Source: Gammaproteobacteria bacterium UBA7310
Lineage (GTDB): Bacteria; Pseudomonadota; Gammaproteobacteria; Pseudomonadales; Ketobacteraceae
Length of the DNA stretch: 64,000 nt
NCBI GenBank assembly: GCA_002471665.1
Contig: DKQK01000072.1
Span: forward strand, 126,847-190,846
Direction: 5' to 3'
The notes under the pieces were generated by a model. The model made no database searches. It was not told the origin of the DNA and worked only from the letters and a program-made list of their open reading frames with translations. The position numbers and the translations under genes are program-made. Of the stretch, positions 25,883 through 35,058 are shown in pieces (position 1 is the stretch's first letter; the number at the start of each line of letters is the position of its first letter).

Positions 25883-27096
25883 TGCTAAAAGCCGGTTTTT
25901 TATTGAGTTGGATGTCACTGCTCTGTGCAGGGGCCGTGGCCGGCAGTAATCAGTTTGATTACGATGTTGGCGTGTTTGGACTGAGTGACGATAACTACGG
26001 TCTGCGGCAGCCGCAGAAAAATGATGTATTAGGTGGGCAGATTCAATTGCAGGGCGACTACCAATACAAAGGTCTTGCCGGTCATGTTGGTGTGCGTGGT
26101 CGTGTGGTGGAAGAAAGCTTAAATACCGAGAATGTGGATGAGAACGATATTATTCTATTGGCCTTGAATGCTGGCCGTCAGTCAGATATTAGCGATCTGT
26201 CTGCCAGCGTATCGGCAATACAGGATACCACGTTGGCGGATGACGCGTTGAGTCAGGGAGGTGGTCGTATCGATGTGGACCGAAAACGTTACCGAGCATC
26301 GGGGACAGGGCAGCGTTACTTTTCATCTACCATTGGCGCTGGCTTTAACCTAACCACTGAGCAGGTTCGTTTCAATGAGGTTCCTGCCCAGCTTAACGAA
26401 TACGATTACAGCACTGCCAGTTCCAATGCGTTCTGGCTAAGCAGTGCCGTGATGAAAATATACGGTAACTTTTCCTTCAGTGTTGTGGACTATCGGGATA
26501 ATTTTCGGCCAGAGCTGTTTCGCTCGCAGTTATTGCTGCCGGACAAAACGGAAATAAAGAGCGGTGGTGTTGGGTTTGACTGGGCAATGTCGGAAAATCT
26601 GAAATTGGACACGTATTTGGGTTATCGCCAGACAGAATACAGATCGCGACTCTATTTTACAGACGGATTATGGATATACAAACTGGATAACGAGCAGGAA
26701 GGTAATGGCTTGGTGAGTAATATCACCCTTAACTATAAGGGCGAGAGAGCTGATGTTGGTATGGCCTACTTTCGTTCCGTTGAGCCTAACTCATCTGGAT
26801 CACTTATTGATGAGAAGCGAATTACGCTGAGCTTGGATGCCGAATTTTCAGCGGTATTCAGCTTAACGTTCGATACCTTTGCCAGTCAGCAGCGAAGTGA
26901 TGTGAACCAGATCAGCAGGGATAACATTGATGTAATATATGCTTCACTGGGCACTGCATGGAGAGTGAGTAAAACGCTGCATCTGAATGGATATTACCGC
27001 TATCTTTATCGAAAATATGTGGTCAATAACGTCGACACTGAATCAAACCGGATTCAAGTCGGCGTACAGTGGTCTCCAGACATACTGCAATGGTGA
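25882..27096 (+). CDS. Outer-membrane beta-barrel protein of the exopolysaccharide locus
   Basis: 404 residues; the ATG at 25882 overlaps the preceding stop in TGATG. A signal peptide (cleavage after AVAGS region) is followed by about 16 amphipathic strands separated by Asp/Asn-rich turns, with a terminal strand NRIQVGVQWS. This is the pattern of the barrel proteins that sit next to the Wza-like gene in exosortase loci (EpsL-like or the related uncharacterised group). With the short Wza-like protein, which lacks a lipid anchor and has no C-terminal membrane helix, it could supply the actual outer-membrane passage for the polymer. Confidence 0.7.
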   Translation: MLKAGFLLSWMSLLCAGAVAGSNQFDYDVGVFGLSDDNYGLRQPQKNDVLGGQIQLQGDYQYKGLAGHVGVRGRVVEESLNTENVDENDIILLALNAGRQSDISDLSASVSAIQDTTLADDALSQGGGRIDVDRKRYRASGTGQRYFSSTIGAGFNLTTEQVRFNEVPAQLNEYDYSTASSNAFWLSSAVMKIYGNFSFSVVDYRDNFRPELFRSQLLLPDKTEIKSGGVGFDWAMSENLKLDTYLGYRQTEYRSRLYFTDGLWIYKLDNEQEGNGLVSNITLNYKGERADVGMAYFRSVEPNSSGSLIDEKRITLSLDAEFSAVFSLTFDTFASQQRSDVNQISRDNIDVIYASLGTAWRVSKTLHLNGYYRYLYRKYVVNNVDTESNRIQVGVQWSPDILQW

Positions 27097-27140
27097 AGAA
27101 AGCATAATTACGGTGAACCCGAATTACAGGTGCTATTTTT

Positions 27141-28886
27141 GTGAATGCGAACAAAGACACACAGCTTGATACTGAAGAGTTGATTGGAATGATCAAGCGT
27201 CGGGGGCGGCCGGCGTTGGTCGCTTTCATGCTGGTGGTGATCCTCAGTGTGGTCTATGCGATTTTTGCCCCGCCGACATTTCGTTCGGAATCCACCATAT
27301 TGATTGAGCAACAGGAAATTCCCAAAGATCTGGTGCGTTCAACAGTCACCAGTTTTGCCGATCAGCGAATTCAAATGATAATACAGCGGGTCATGACGTA
27401 CTCGAAATTGGTTGAACTAATAAAGAAATACGATTTGTATGCGAAAGAGCGGGAGAGCGAACCACTGGAGAGCGTTGTTAATGATATGCGTGATGATATT
27501 CATCACCGAATGATCAGCGCTGATGTGGTTGACCCGCGTAGCGGGCGGCCGGTGGAGGCCACCATTGCGTTTAATATCGGCTATGAAAGCCGGTTCGCCA
27601 AGACGTCCCAACTGGTGGCTAACGAACTTACATCACTGTTCTTGAGCGAGAATATCAAAACCCGACAGGAGATGGCGGACAACGCAGAATCGTTCTTCGC
27701 GGATGAAGTGCAAAGACTCAAGATAAAAAGCGCAGAGCTGGAATCACGATTGGCGGAGTTTAAGGAGAAAAATTTTCGCAAGCTACCGGAGCTGACACCA
27801 TTAAATATGAATCTGATGGATCGAACAGAGCGAGAGTACTTCGAAACCAACCGCCAGATACAGGCGTTGGAGGAGCGTCGAATATACCTTGAATCCAATT
27901 TATCTCAACAGGACCCTCAGCCCGCCCTGGTTGGTAAGGGTCAAGAAGCGGCATTAACCCCTACGGCTAGGGCTAGGTTGTTGCAGAACCAATATGTGAC
28001 GCTGTTGGCAACCTATTCCGAAAGCCATCCTGATGTCATCCGTACCAAACGAGAACTTGAAAACCTGATCGGAGATGACGAATTTCCCAATGAACGAACG
28101 TTTGTTAAGCGTCAACTGGAAATATACAGTGCAGAGTTGACCGGATTGCGCCAGCGTTACGGTGTTTCCCATCCGGATGTGGCCAGATTGCAGGCGCTGG
28201 TCGATTCTTTCCAGCACAAGCTGGCTGTGGTTCCGGAAGTGGAACAACAGGATATGGAATCCGCCAGTAATCCATCCTATGTTCAATTGGCCACCGCACT
28301 AAAAAGTGTGAGGTTGGAACTGGAGTCGATGAAGGCAACACGGGATAAGTTGAAAGCCAAACTCCATGATCTGGAGATGGCGATCATTGAAGCACCGATG
28401 GTGGAAAAGGAATATCTGGAGCTGACCCGTGATTATGAAAATACCACCCGAAAGTACCAGGAGCTCAGAGCAAAGCAGTCGGAAGCGGGTTTGGCACGCA
28501 CCCTGGAGCAGGAAAGCAAGGGTGAACGCTTCACGTTAATACAACCGCCTCTGATGCCTGAACGGCCCATCAGTCCTAACCGCATTCTTATCCTCATTGC
28601 CGGATTTATTGTCGCTATTGTTATTGCTGTGGGTGTGATAATTGTTTTGGAGAAAATGGATCCAACCTTCTACTCAGCCAGGGTAGTTACACAACTACTG
28701 GGTAAAGCTCCTTTGGTGACGGTTCAACACATTCGTACACCGCGCGAAGTCGCAATAACGCGCCGTAGCAGGGTTGTGATGGCAGGTGGGTTGATGCTGG
28801 CCTGCCTTGGTGTTGCCATAATTACACATATTGCGTGGATGCCTCTGGATGTACTTTGGTATGTGGCACTGAGGAAAATAGGTTAA
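27141..28886 (+). CDS. Wzz/GNVR-type polysaccharide chain-length determinant
   Basis: 581 residues from GTG. A Wzz domain begins near residue 10, with the first membrane helix at ~25-45 (PALVAFMLVVILSVVYAIF). A long periplasmic coiled-coil region follows (~175-440). A GNVR-type segment leads to the Pro-rich PPLMPERPISPNR and a second helix at ~475-500. A third, additional hydrophobic segment at ~545-570 is less common. There is no fused kinase domain; the separate CpsD-like protein follows 16 bases later. The protein is expected to control polymer length and link export to the inner membrane. Confidence 0.9.
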   Translation: MNANKDTQLDTEELIGMIKRRGRPALVAFMLVVILSVVYAIFAPPTFRSESTILIEQQEIPKDLVRSTVTSFADQRIQMIIQRVMTYSKLVELIKKYDLYAKERESEPLESVVNDMRDDIHHRMISADVVDPRSGRPVEATIAFNIGYESRFAKTSQLVANELTSLFLSENIKTRQEMADNAESFFADEVQRLKIKSAELESRLAEFKEKNFRKLPELTPLNMNLMDRTEREYFETNRQIQALEERRIYLESNLSQQDPQPALVGKGQEAALTPTARARLLQNQYVTLLATYSESHPDVIRTKRELENLIGDDEFPNERTFVKRQLEIYSAELTGLRQRYGVSHPDVARLQALVDSFQHKLAVVPEVEQQDMESASNPSYVQLATALKSVRLELESMKATRDKLKAKLHDLEMAIIEAPMVEKEYLELTRDYENTTRKYQELRAKQSEAGLARTLEQESKGERFTLIQPPLMPERPISPNRILILIAGFIVAIVIAVGVIIVLEKMDPTFYSARVVTQLLGKAPLVTVQHIRTPREVAITRRSRVVMAGGLMLACLGVAIITHIAWMPLDVLWYVALRKIG

Positions 28887-28902
28887 TCGGTGGGAGAAGA
28901 GC

Positions 28903-29655
28903 ATGAATAATACATTTGGTCCGGCTCTGGAATCCGGACCGTCCAGCTGGGAGCCGGCGATGCAGAAAACCCAGATGTCGCATCGTTATCAGTTTACCGA
29001 GATACATCAGGTGGATCAGGCTTGGTTCAAAAGCAACCGGCTGTTGGGGCCAGGTGCCGATCAGGATACTATTCATGCGTATAAGCTACTGCGTACCCAG
29101 ATACTTAAGACCATGTACCAGAATAACTGGAACAGCATTGGTATCATCGGTGCGCGGTCGGGTCAGGGTGCCACCTTGACCGCGATAAACCTGGCCATTA
29201 GTATTGCACTGGAACACAGCCGCACAGTATTGTTGGCGGATTTTAACCTGCGCCAGCCATCCATTCACACCTATTTCAATTATTGTCCGGAGTTCGGTAT
29301 TGGCGACTACCTAAACGATAAGGCGGACGTGCTTGATATGTTGTTCACCCCCGGTATTGATAGCCTGGTGGTGTTGCCGGGGCGGGAGCGCATCATTCAC
29401 TCATCGGAGTTTCTTACCACGCCGCGGATGAGTAATCTGGTGCAAGAGATGAAAGGGCGGTATGCCCAGAGAATTATCATATTTGATCTTCCCCCGATAC
29501 TGGAAACCGATGATGCCGTGGCCTTTATGGACCAGTACGATGCAGGCTTGTTGATTATTGAAGAGGGGGTGACCCGGAAATCCGATATGCGCAGAATATC
29601 TGAGTTGCTGGGCGATAAACCCATATTGGGTGCAGTTTTAAATAATGCGAAGTAG
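28903..29655 (+). CDS. CpsD/CapB-like ATPase with a degenerate P-loop
   Basis: 250 residues, good ribosome-binding site. The fold follows the BY-kinase partner of Wzz: Walker A region GARSGQGATLTAINLA (~83-98), Walker A' region VLLADFNLRQPS, Walker B region IIIFDLPPILETDDA. The invariant P-loop Lys is replaced by Ala90 (codon GCC), the second Asp of Walker A' is Asn, and the C-terminal Tyr cluster of active kinases is missing. It therefore probably cannot hydrolyse ATP as its relatives do and may act as a structural or regulatory partner of the chain-length protein. A sequencing error cannot turn Lys to Ala by one base, so the change is likely real. Confidence 0.8.
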   Translation: MNNTFGPALESGPSSWEPAMQKTQMSHRYQFTEIHQVDQAWFKSNRLLGPGADQDTIHAYKLLRTQILKTMYQNNWNSIGIIGARSGQGATLTAINLAISIALEHSRTVLLADFNLRQPSIHTYFNYCPEFGIGDYLNDKADVLDMLFTPGIDSLVVLPGRERIIHSSEFLTTPRMSNLVQEMKGRYAQRIIIFDLPPILETDDAVAFMDQYDAGLLIIEEGVTRKSDMRRISELLGDKPILGAVLNNAK

Positions 29656-29658
29656 CGT

Positions 29659-30690
29659 ATGATCAAAGTTGCGATTGGACTTTGCTGGTTAATGCTGTTT
29701 TACACGGAGCCTTTAGTGGCGGAGCCCCTTCATCCTGAACAGGTTGGCCTGATTGTTAATGATGTGGACCCGCAAAGTCTTGCTGTGGCGAAGTATTATA
29801 AGACCGCCAGAGGGATTCCGGACGAGAATGTCATCTATATCAGCTTTCATAGCAATGGCGGTGAAGTTTCGGAGGAGGATTTCAAAACGCTGCGGAGAAT
29901 AATTGTCGCCAACACGTTGCCTCGAATTAAGGCCTATGCCGTGACCTGGACCGAGCCATATCGTGTTGGATGCATGTCTGTGACTAGTGCTTTGAGTCTG
30001 GGCGTGGATCAGCGATTGTGTGCAAATGACTGCAGTACGACTTTGGTATCACCACTATATCATAATGGTGGCAATGAAATGCTGGAATCAACCATCGTGG
30101 TATCCATGATGCTGGCTGGCCAGTCGGAGAGAGACGTTAAAAAGTTAATTGACCGTGGCCGCCGCGCGGATGGCAGTTTCCCCCAAGGGGATGCCTATTT
30201 GCTTCGGACCAAAGATGCAAGGCGCAACGTCAGAGCGGCCGCTTATCGAAGCCGTTTTGAGGATTATGAATCCAGGTACAATGATCTGCATTTCATGGAA
30301 ACTCAGTTTTTGACAGGTCAGCCCAGAGTGATGTTCTATTTTACCGGGTTACATGTAGTGCCTTATCTTGGAACAAATCGTTTCCTACCTGGTGCAGTGG
30401 CAGATCATCTTACGTCTGCAGGCGGCATGCTCACGGACAGCTATCAGATGAGCGCGTTAAGATGGCTGGAAGCCGGCGCCACTGCCAGTTATGGAACAGT
30501 GGTTGAGCCTTGCAACGATGTGGGTAAGTTTCCAGATCCCGTGAAGCTGATCAAGTCGGTTGAGGCAGGTGAATCACTGGTGACCGCCTATTGGCGCAGT
30601 GTAAAGATGCCAGGGCAAGGCGTATTTGTTGGCGACCCGATGGCTGCACCCTACGGTAAAAAATCGATCGATCCGCCTCAGGTGCCTTGA
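29659..30690 (+). CDS. TIGR03790-like secreted protein
   Basis: 343 residues with a signal peptide (cleavage after LVAEP region). The opening GLIVNDVDPQSLAVAKYY with ARGIPDENV, and the later LEAGATASYGTVVEPCND and PGQGVFVGDPMAAPYG, match what I know of the TIGR03790 group, a broadly but sparsely distributed set of unknown function. The pattern has some likeness to peptidase-like folds, but I see no clear catalytic pair. It follows the CpsD-like gene by three bases and is thus in the same operon, suggesting a role in the exopolysaccharide or exosortase system. Confidence 0.65.
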   Translation: MIKVAIGLCWLMLFYTEPLVAEPLHPEQVGLIVNDVDPQSLAVAKYYKTARGIPDENVIYISFHSNGGEVSEEDFKTLRRIIVANTLPRIKAYAVTWTEPYRVGCMSVTSALSLGVDQRLCANDCSTTLVSPLYHNGGNEMLESTIVVSMMLAGQSERDVKKLIDRGRRADGSFPQGDAYLLRTKDARRNVRAAAYRSRFEDYESRYNDLHFMETQFLTGQPRVMFYFTGLHVVPYLGTNRFLPGAVADHLTSAGGMLTDSYQMSALRWLEAGATASYGTVVEPCNDVGKFPDPVKLIKSVEAGESLVTAYWRSVKMPGQGVFVGDPMAAPYGKKSIDPPQVP

Positions 30691-30709
30691 TCGGATTTGT
30701 TTTGACTCG

Positions 30710-31906
30710 CTAGTTGGAAGCAGATGTAGCGGGAATCTTATTGTCGGCTGCAGTCAGATCGATGATATTGATGGTCGCTGCAATCACGCTGCACTGTTCA
30801 AATTGCGATAAAAAATGGCGGCGGCTGTTGGTTGCCAGGGTCTGATAGTGTTGTTGGCTGGAGAATATAGACTGGATCGCCTGGTTGAGGGCTTGCTGAT
30901 TGCCGGGTTTGACCAGGTATCCGTTCCTGCCATCAACGACAATCTCCCGGCAGCCTGCGGTGTCAAATGCGATCAGTGGCAAGCCGGTGGCTGCGGCCTC
31001 TACTAATATACGGGGTACCCCTTCGCCATACATGGAAGGTAGAACAACAAGATCGACGCTGCGTAACAGCGGAGCCATGTCCTCTATATGACCTAGCAGG
31101 GTAATGTTGGTGTGACAGAGTTGGTCAAGATCTTCCTGTTGCAGAGATTCAGGATTGCCCGGATCAGGTTGGCCTGCAATACAGAATTCATAGGCTTCAC
31201 CCAGTTGCTTCGCTGCGCCAATAAAGTAGTCAATTCCTTTGGATCTTAATAGACGCGAAGCAAATAGTACGCGCTTGTTACCGCTGCATGATGGATACGG
31301 GGATGTTGGGGTGGGAGTGTGTGATTGACGCGCCAACCACGATGCGGAGGGTTGGAAGCGGGAGCCGTCCACACCGGAGCCTTTGATCAAATGCAATTGC
31401 CCAGGTGAAATGATTCCGTTGTTTAAGAAGAATGTCTGATCGTCAGGGTTTTGTACGATGCAGTGGGAGTGACGGCCCGCAAGGGAATGCTTCATCAAGA
31501 ATCTTACCGCTGGTTTCAATGGCTTCATTGCCCAATGCCGGGAGCTGAAAACCGAGCCCATCCCCGCTACCGTATTAACCCTGCGATGCAGGCCAGCCAA
31601 GCGCGCGGCAATGGATCCATGGACAACGCATTTAATGGTAAAGTTGAAAATTACGTTAGGTTTGAGGCCTTTAAGTAGATGAGACAGGCGTAGAATCAGT
31701 GCCAGCTCTTGCAACGGATTAAGGCTACGGCGATTCATTCTGAGTTCAATAACTGTGAACCCCTGATCGCGAAGTGACGCGATGTACCTGTCTTTTGGGG
31801 CAATCAGAATGACATGCCAGCCTCGTTCAACAAGCGCGTGGGCTAAGGGCAAACGAAAGTTATAGAGGTACCAGGCGGTATTGGCGAACAGTACAATTTT
31901 TTTCAT
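30710..31906 (-). CDS. GT4-family glycosyltransferase
   Basis: 398 residues. The N-terminus KKIVLFANTAWYLYNFRLP is typical of GT4 enzymes that extend lipid-linked oligosaccharides, followed by the C-terminal nucleotide-sugar domain with KGIDYFIGAAKQLG, then VLPSMYGEGVPRILVEAAATGLPLIA (split here only as VLPSMYGEGVPRILVEA), where the Glu residues of the E-x7-E motif bind the donor. It lies tail-to-tail with the TIGR03790 gene and head-to-head with the asparagine-synthase-like gene, with an 89-base divergent promoter region. The donor sugar cannot be predicted. Confidence 0.87.
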   Translation of the reverse strand: MKKIVLFANTAWYLYNFRLPLAHALVERGWHVILIAPKDRYIASLRDQGFTVIELRMNRRSLNPLQELALILRLSHLLKGLKPNVIFNFTIKCVVHGSIAARLAGLHRRVNTVAGMGSVFSSRHWAMKPLKPAVRFLMKHSLAGRHSHCIVQNPDDQTFFLNNGIISPGQLHLIKGSGVDGSRFQPSASWLARQSHTPTPTSPYPSCSGNKRVLFASRLLRSKGIDYFIGAAKQLGEAYEFCIAGQPDPGNPESLQQEDLDQLCHTNITLLGHIEDMAPLLRSVDLVVLPSMYGEGVPRILVEAAATGLPLIAFDTAGCREIVVDGRNGYLVKPGNQQALNQAIQSIFSSQQHYQTLATNSRRHFLSQFEQCSVIAATINIIDLTAADNKIPATSASN

Positions 31907-31995
31907 ACTACTGTGATCAAATAGAGGCTTACCGTACCGTTAAGCAGGCAAAGCGGCGAATTGAAACACCTATTAAAGCGAAAGATGATTGCGAA

Positions 31996-33486
31996 ATGAT
32001 TAACACCTATTACCCTGGTCAGAGGGAGCTGAATCTGCGTTCTGATATTGCCGCAGAGAACCCACTGTATATTTACACACACCCAGACTATATGTTGTAT
32101 TCCAACTCCGTCACCGCATTGCTGAGTGATGACAGGGTGCGGGTTAAGGTGTCCAGTTCAGGGTTATCATTTTTGCTGCAAAGCGGCGTCGTGCCGCCGC
32201 CGGCCACCATCTACCAGAATGTATATGTGTTGGGGTTTGGTGACAGCCTTAAAGTAACTACTGAGAAAGGGCGTGTGGTCACTCACTTCCATCATAAGTT
32301 CCCTTTTCGTCGAAACCAGCGAACCGAGGCGCCGCCGGTAAGTACAGACAAAGAGGATATATTCTCATTACTGTCTGCGGCGATGGCTGAGCGGCTAAAG
32401 GTGGGAAGGCCAAGTTTTCTGTTTCACAGTGCAGGAAAAGACAGCAATATGTTGGCATGTGCCGCCGCTGAGGCTGGTTGGCAGGATAGAATTACCTTGC
32501 TTACCCATCATTCCAATGGGGGTAATGACGAAAGTGAGATCAGTGAATCCATTGCCAGAAAGTTGGGATTTCGTCATCAGGTACTGGAGGAGGTTGATCG
32601 ACTGGGGGAAAGCGAGAAGTCGGCTATAGAAAGTTTCTTCATTAATGCACCATTCCCCGGTATCGACCCGGTGACCTTGGCCTATCCGCTGTATACTCTG
32701 CAGGTGGAGGGCTTAATATCAGGCTCCAATATCATCGACGGCGGTGGCAATGACTGCTACCTCTTTATTCCACCCAGTATGAAAGACTACCGCATGTTGC
32801 CCATATTGAACTACAGTTCCCGGCTGGCGTGGTTACGTTATCTGACGGCATCGGAGAGCAGATTGGCTCCGTTACTGAAAACGCCCGCCGAACATTATGG
32901 AATGAGCGGCCTGAGCACAAGGGATGCACTGAGGATATATCCGGCAGGGGAGGCGGTTTATGATCATTGGCGCCGAATTTCGGATCAGCGGAGCGAATTG
33001 GATGCGGTTGAACATAAAACGGATATTCATGCCGGTATAACAGCTGCTGAGCTGCATATCCGCAAGGTACGTTCATTTAGTGACGCCTTCAATCATAATC
33101 TGGTGCTGCCGTTTTCCAGCTCCAGCGTTGCCAGCTATTTTTCCCGTCTGCCTGAGAAAGCGCTATTTGACACTGCATCCGGGAAGAATAAGCTGATTTT
33201 TCGGAGTATTCTAAAGGAGCATATTGGTCTGGATAGCGATAAAATCGGCAAAATGGGTTATAGCTACAATTTTACATCAGTTATCAATATGAACCGTAAA
33301 TTGATACTGGAAACCATCCTGACCAGCTCATTGTGGAATACCGCAGCTGTCAATAAGTTGCTTGAGCGCTGTTATGCTACCGCCAATTCTAGACACAAGT
33401 ACGCCAGAATGTTGGCCCGCAACATATACCGCCTCTATTTGATTTCTGGTTGGTATCAGCACTGTAAGTATCTCGATCACGAATAA
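31996..33486 (+). CDS. Asparagine-synthase-like amidotransferase lacking the glutaminase site
   Basis: 496 residues. The C-terminal two thirds carry the PP-loop signature FHSAGKDSNM (~residue 143) and the acidic block GLISGSNIIDGGGNDCYLF, features of the AsnB synthetase domain. The first ~100 residues look like the second half of the glutamine-hydrolysing domain (SGLSFLLQSGVVPPPATIY), but there is no N-terminal Cys and no catalytic part. Relatives in surface-polysaccharide loci amidate uronic acids. With a pectate lyase next to it, amidation of a uronate residue is a reasonable inference, using free ammonia or a separate glutaminase. Confidence 0.75.
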   Translation: MINTYYPGQRELNLRSDIAAENPLYIYTHPDYMLYSNSVTALLSDDRVRVKVSSSGLSFLLQSGVVPPPATIYQNVYVLGFGDSLKVTTEKGRVVTHFHHKFPFRRNQRTEAPPVSTDKEDIFSLLSAAMAERLKVGRPSFLFHSAGKDSNMLACAAAEAGWQDRITLLTHHSNGGNDESEISESIARKLGFRHQVLEEVDRLGESEKSAIESFFINAPFPGIDPVTLAYPLYTLQVEGLISGSNIIDGGGNDCYLFIPPSMKDYRMLPILNYSSRLAWLRYLTASESRLAPLLKTPAEHYGMSGLSTRDALRIYPAGEAVYDHWRRISDQRSELDAVEHKTDIHAGITAAELHIRKVRSFSDAFNHNLVLPFSSSSVASYFSRLPEKALFDTASGKNKLIFRSILKEHIGLDSDKIGKMGYSYNFTSVINMNRKLILETILTSSLWNTAAVNKLLERCYATANSRHKYARMLARNIYRLYLISGWYQHCKYLDHE

Positions 33487-33542
33487 ACCGGTAATGAGTT
33501 GGTCATTATGCTGACATATCCATGCTTCATGCTTGCGTCGGA

Positions 33543-35003
33543 ATGGATCAAAATCTCATACTATTAGGCATTACATCCAGCCTGCTCATTGTATTTGGTG
33601 CAGTAGGCACCCTGTTTCGTTATCGGACAAACGAAATCTTGTACCTGGCTGACTGGTTTGTGGCTGCGTTGGTAGGGTATGGTGGTTTCGCCATGCTGAC
33701 GTTTATAGGCTATCTGGCTGCCAATCCGGATGCCAGATTGCTCGTTTCAGAGCACAGCACCCTTGCGTGGATCTATCCTGTGCTGTGCTGCCTGGTCATT
33801 GTCGGCACTTGGTTGTCAATATGGGCATTCAATCCAGCCGACAAACTCAATCCCTTGAATCAACACTGGGCGATTGTTCCACCATTGATGCGATATCAAA
33901 TAGTGGCTGTGGCGATGCTAGTGATCGGGCTGGTGAGCTATTGGCTCTACGCCCGATCCTATGGAGGCTTTTCGCAGTTGTTGGCGCAGGCTGCAGGTAT
34001 TCGAGCGGGGTTGGTTGATGTAGGAGATAACCCGTATACATTTCTTAAGCGTTTTGGTGGCTTTGTTTTCTTCTCTGTGTTGATCTTCTCTGGAATAATA
34101 CTGACCAAAAGCAAAGGGGCACTACATTCTGTTCTAAGTTGGAGTGGTTTTTCGATCTCATTTGCGGTGTCACTGTTCATACTTTACAGCTGGGAAGGGC
34201 GGCTCGGTCTGGTGATGTTTTTATTGATTGTTCCGCTTGGTTATCTTCTCCATAAAAGCGGTCCATCTCTAAAGACCCTGAGAAGGTCGCTACTGCTTGT
34301 TATCATTCCGGCAATTGTTTTACCCGCCAGTAGCGCTATATGGGGGAAATCATCCAACTTGGAAAATGTTGGGGCCTTTTTTGTAAAAGAACTTTCGTAC
34401 CCTGTTGTGTCGCTCACCAGGGCCCATGAGACTAACAGCCTAAGATACATGAAGGATATTCTGGCTGCCCCGGCCTATCTCTTTCCCACACGTGTCTGGC
34501 AGGGCATTCTGGGATTGGATACGGCCACCGATGTCAATACCAGAAATATAATCGGCGTTAGTAAAGGGGAGCGTGGTTCAACGACGGCGGCACCGGTGGA
34601 TATCGTAACATTCTCATTCATGCAGGCACATTATCTTGGCGCAGTGATCGTCGGATTTCTGATTGGGGCCGTGCTGTGCAGGCTGGATGTGTTTATCGCC
34701 CGGCATTTTTATGGTGGAACACGGGCGATGTTACTGAGTTACTCAGTGCTTTTTGTTGCAACCAACACCGTACTCTACGGAGACCCGAAGCACATAATCG
34801 TCCGCAACTTCCACTTTATTATTGGTATCGTGTTGCTTTGGTGGTTGGCAAGACGAGATACGAAAACGTCACATGCAACGACCCTTCAGAGTAATCCAAT
34901 TCATGCCCCTGCTCGACTGGACAATTCTATTCGCATTAACTACGTTCTATATACCGATTCACACGTGGATACACAGGCAGAAAAGCAGTTTAATTTTGTG
35001 TAA
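33543..35003 (+). CDS. Wzy-like oligosaccharide repeat polymerase / O-antigen polymerase family
   Basis: 486 residues from ATG 33543 (an ATG seven codons earlier is possible). About 10-12 membrane helices with a large periplasmic loop around residues 270-370 that contains WGKSSNLENVGAFFVKE and NSLRYMKDILAAPAYLFP, the usual layout of Wzy-type polymerases. Sequence identity to any named Wzy is not obvious, which is normal for this family. It lies between the asparagine-synthase-like gene and the pectate lyase on the same strand. It is AT-richer than the flanking export genes, a common sign of exchange in such clusters. Confidence 0.72.
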   Translation: MDQNLILLGITSSLLIVFGAVGTLFRYRTNEILYLADWFVAALVGYGGFAMLTFIGYLAANPDARLLVSEHSTLAWIYPVLCCLVIVGTWLSIWAFNPADKLNPLNQHWAIVPPLMRYQIVAVAMLVIGLVSYWLYARSYGGFSQLLAQAAGIRAGLVDVGDNPYTFLKRFGGFVFFSVLIFSGIILTKSKGALHSVLSWSGFSISFAVSLFILYSWEGRLGLVMFLLIVPLGYLLHKSGPSLKTLRRSLLLVIIPAIVLPASSAIWGKSSNLENVGAFFVKELSYPVVSLTRAHETNSLRYMKDILAAPAYLFPTRVWQGILGLDTATDVNTRNIIGVSKGERGSTTAAPVDIVTFSFMQAHYLGAVIVGFLIGAVLCRLDVFIARHFYGGTRAMLLSYSVLFVATNTVLYGDPKHIIVRNFHFIIGIVLLWWLARRDTKTSHATTLQSNPIHAPARLDNSIRINYVLYTDSHVDTQAEKQFNFV

Positions 35004-35058
35004 TAGGTGTCGGTAGTCCGAACGATATGCAGTCATACTTGAACACGAGTTGTGCAAT

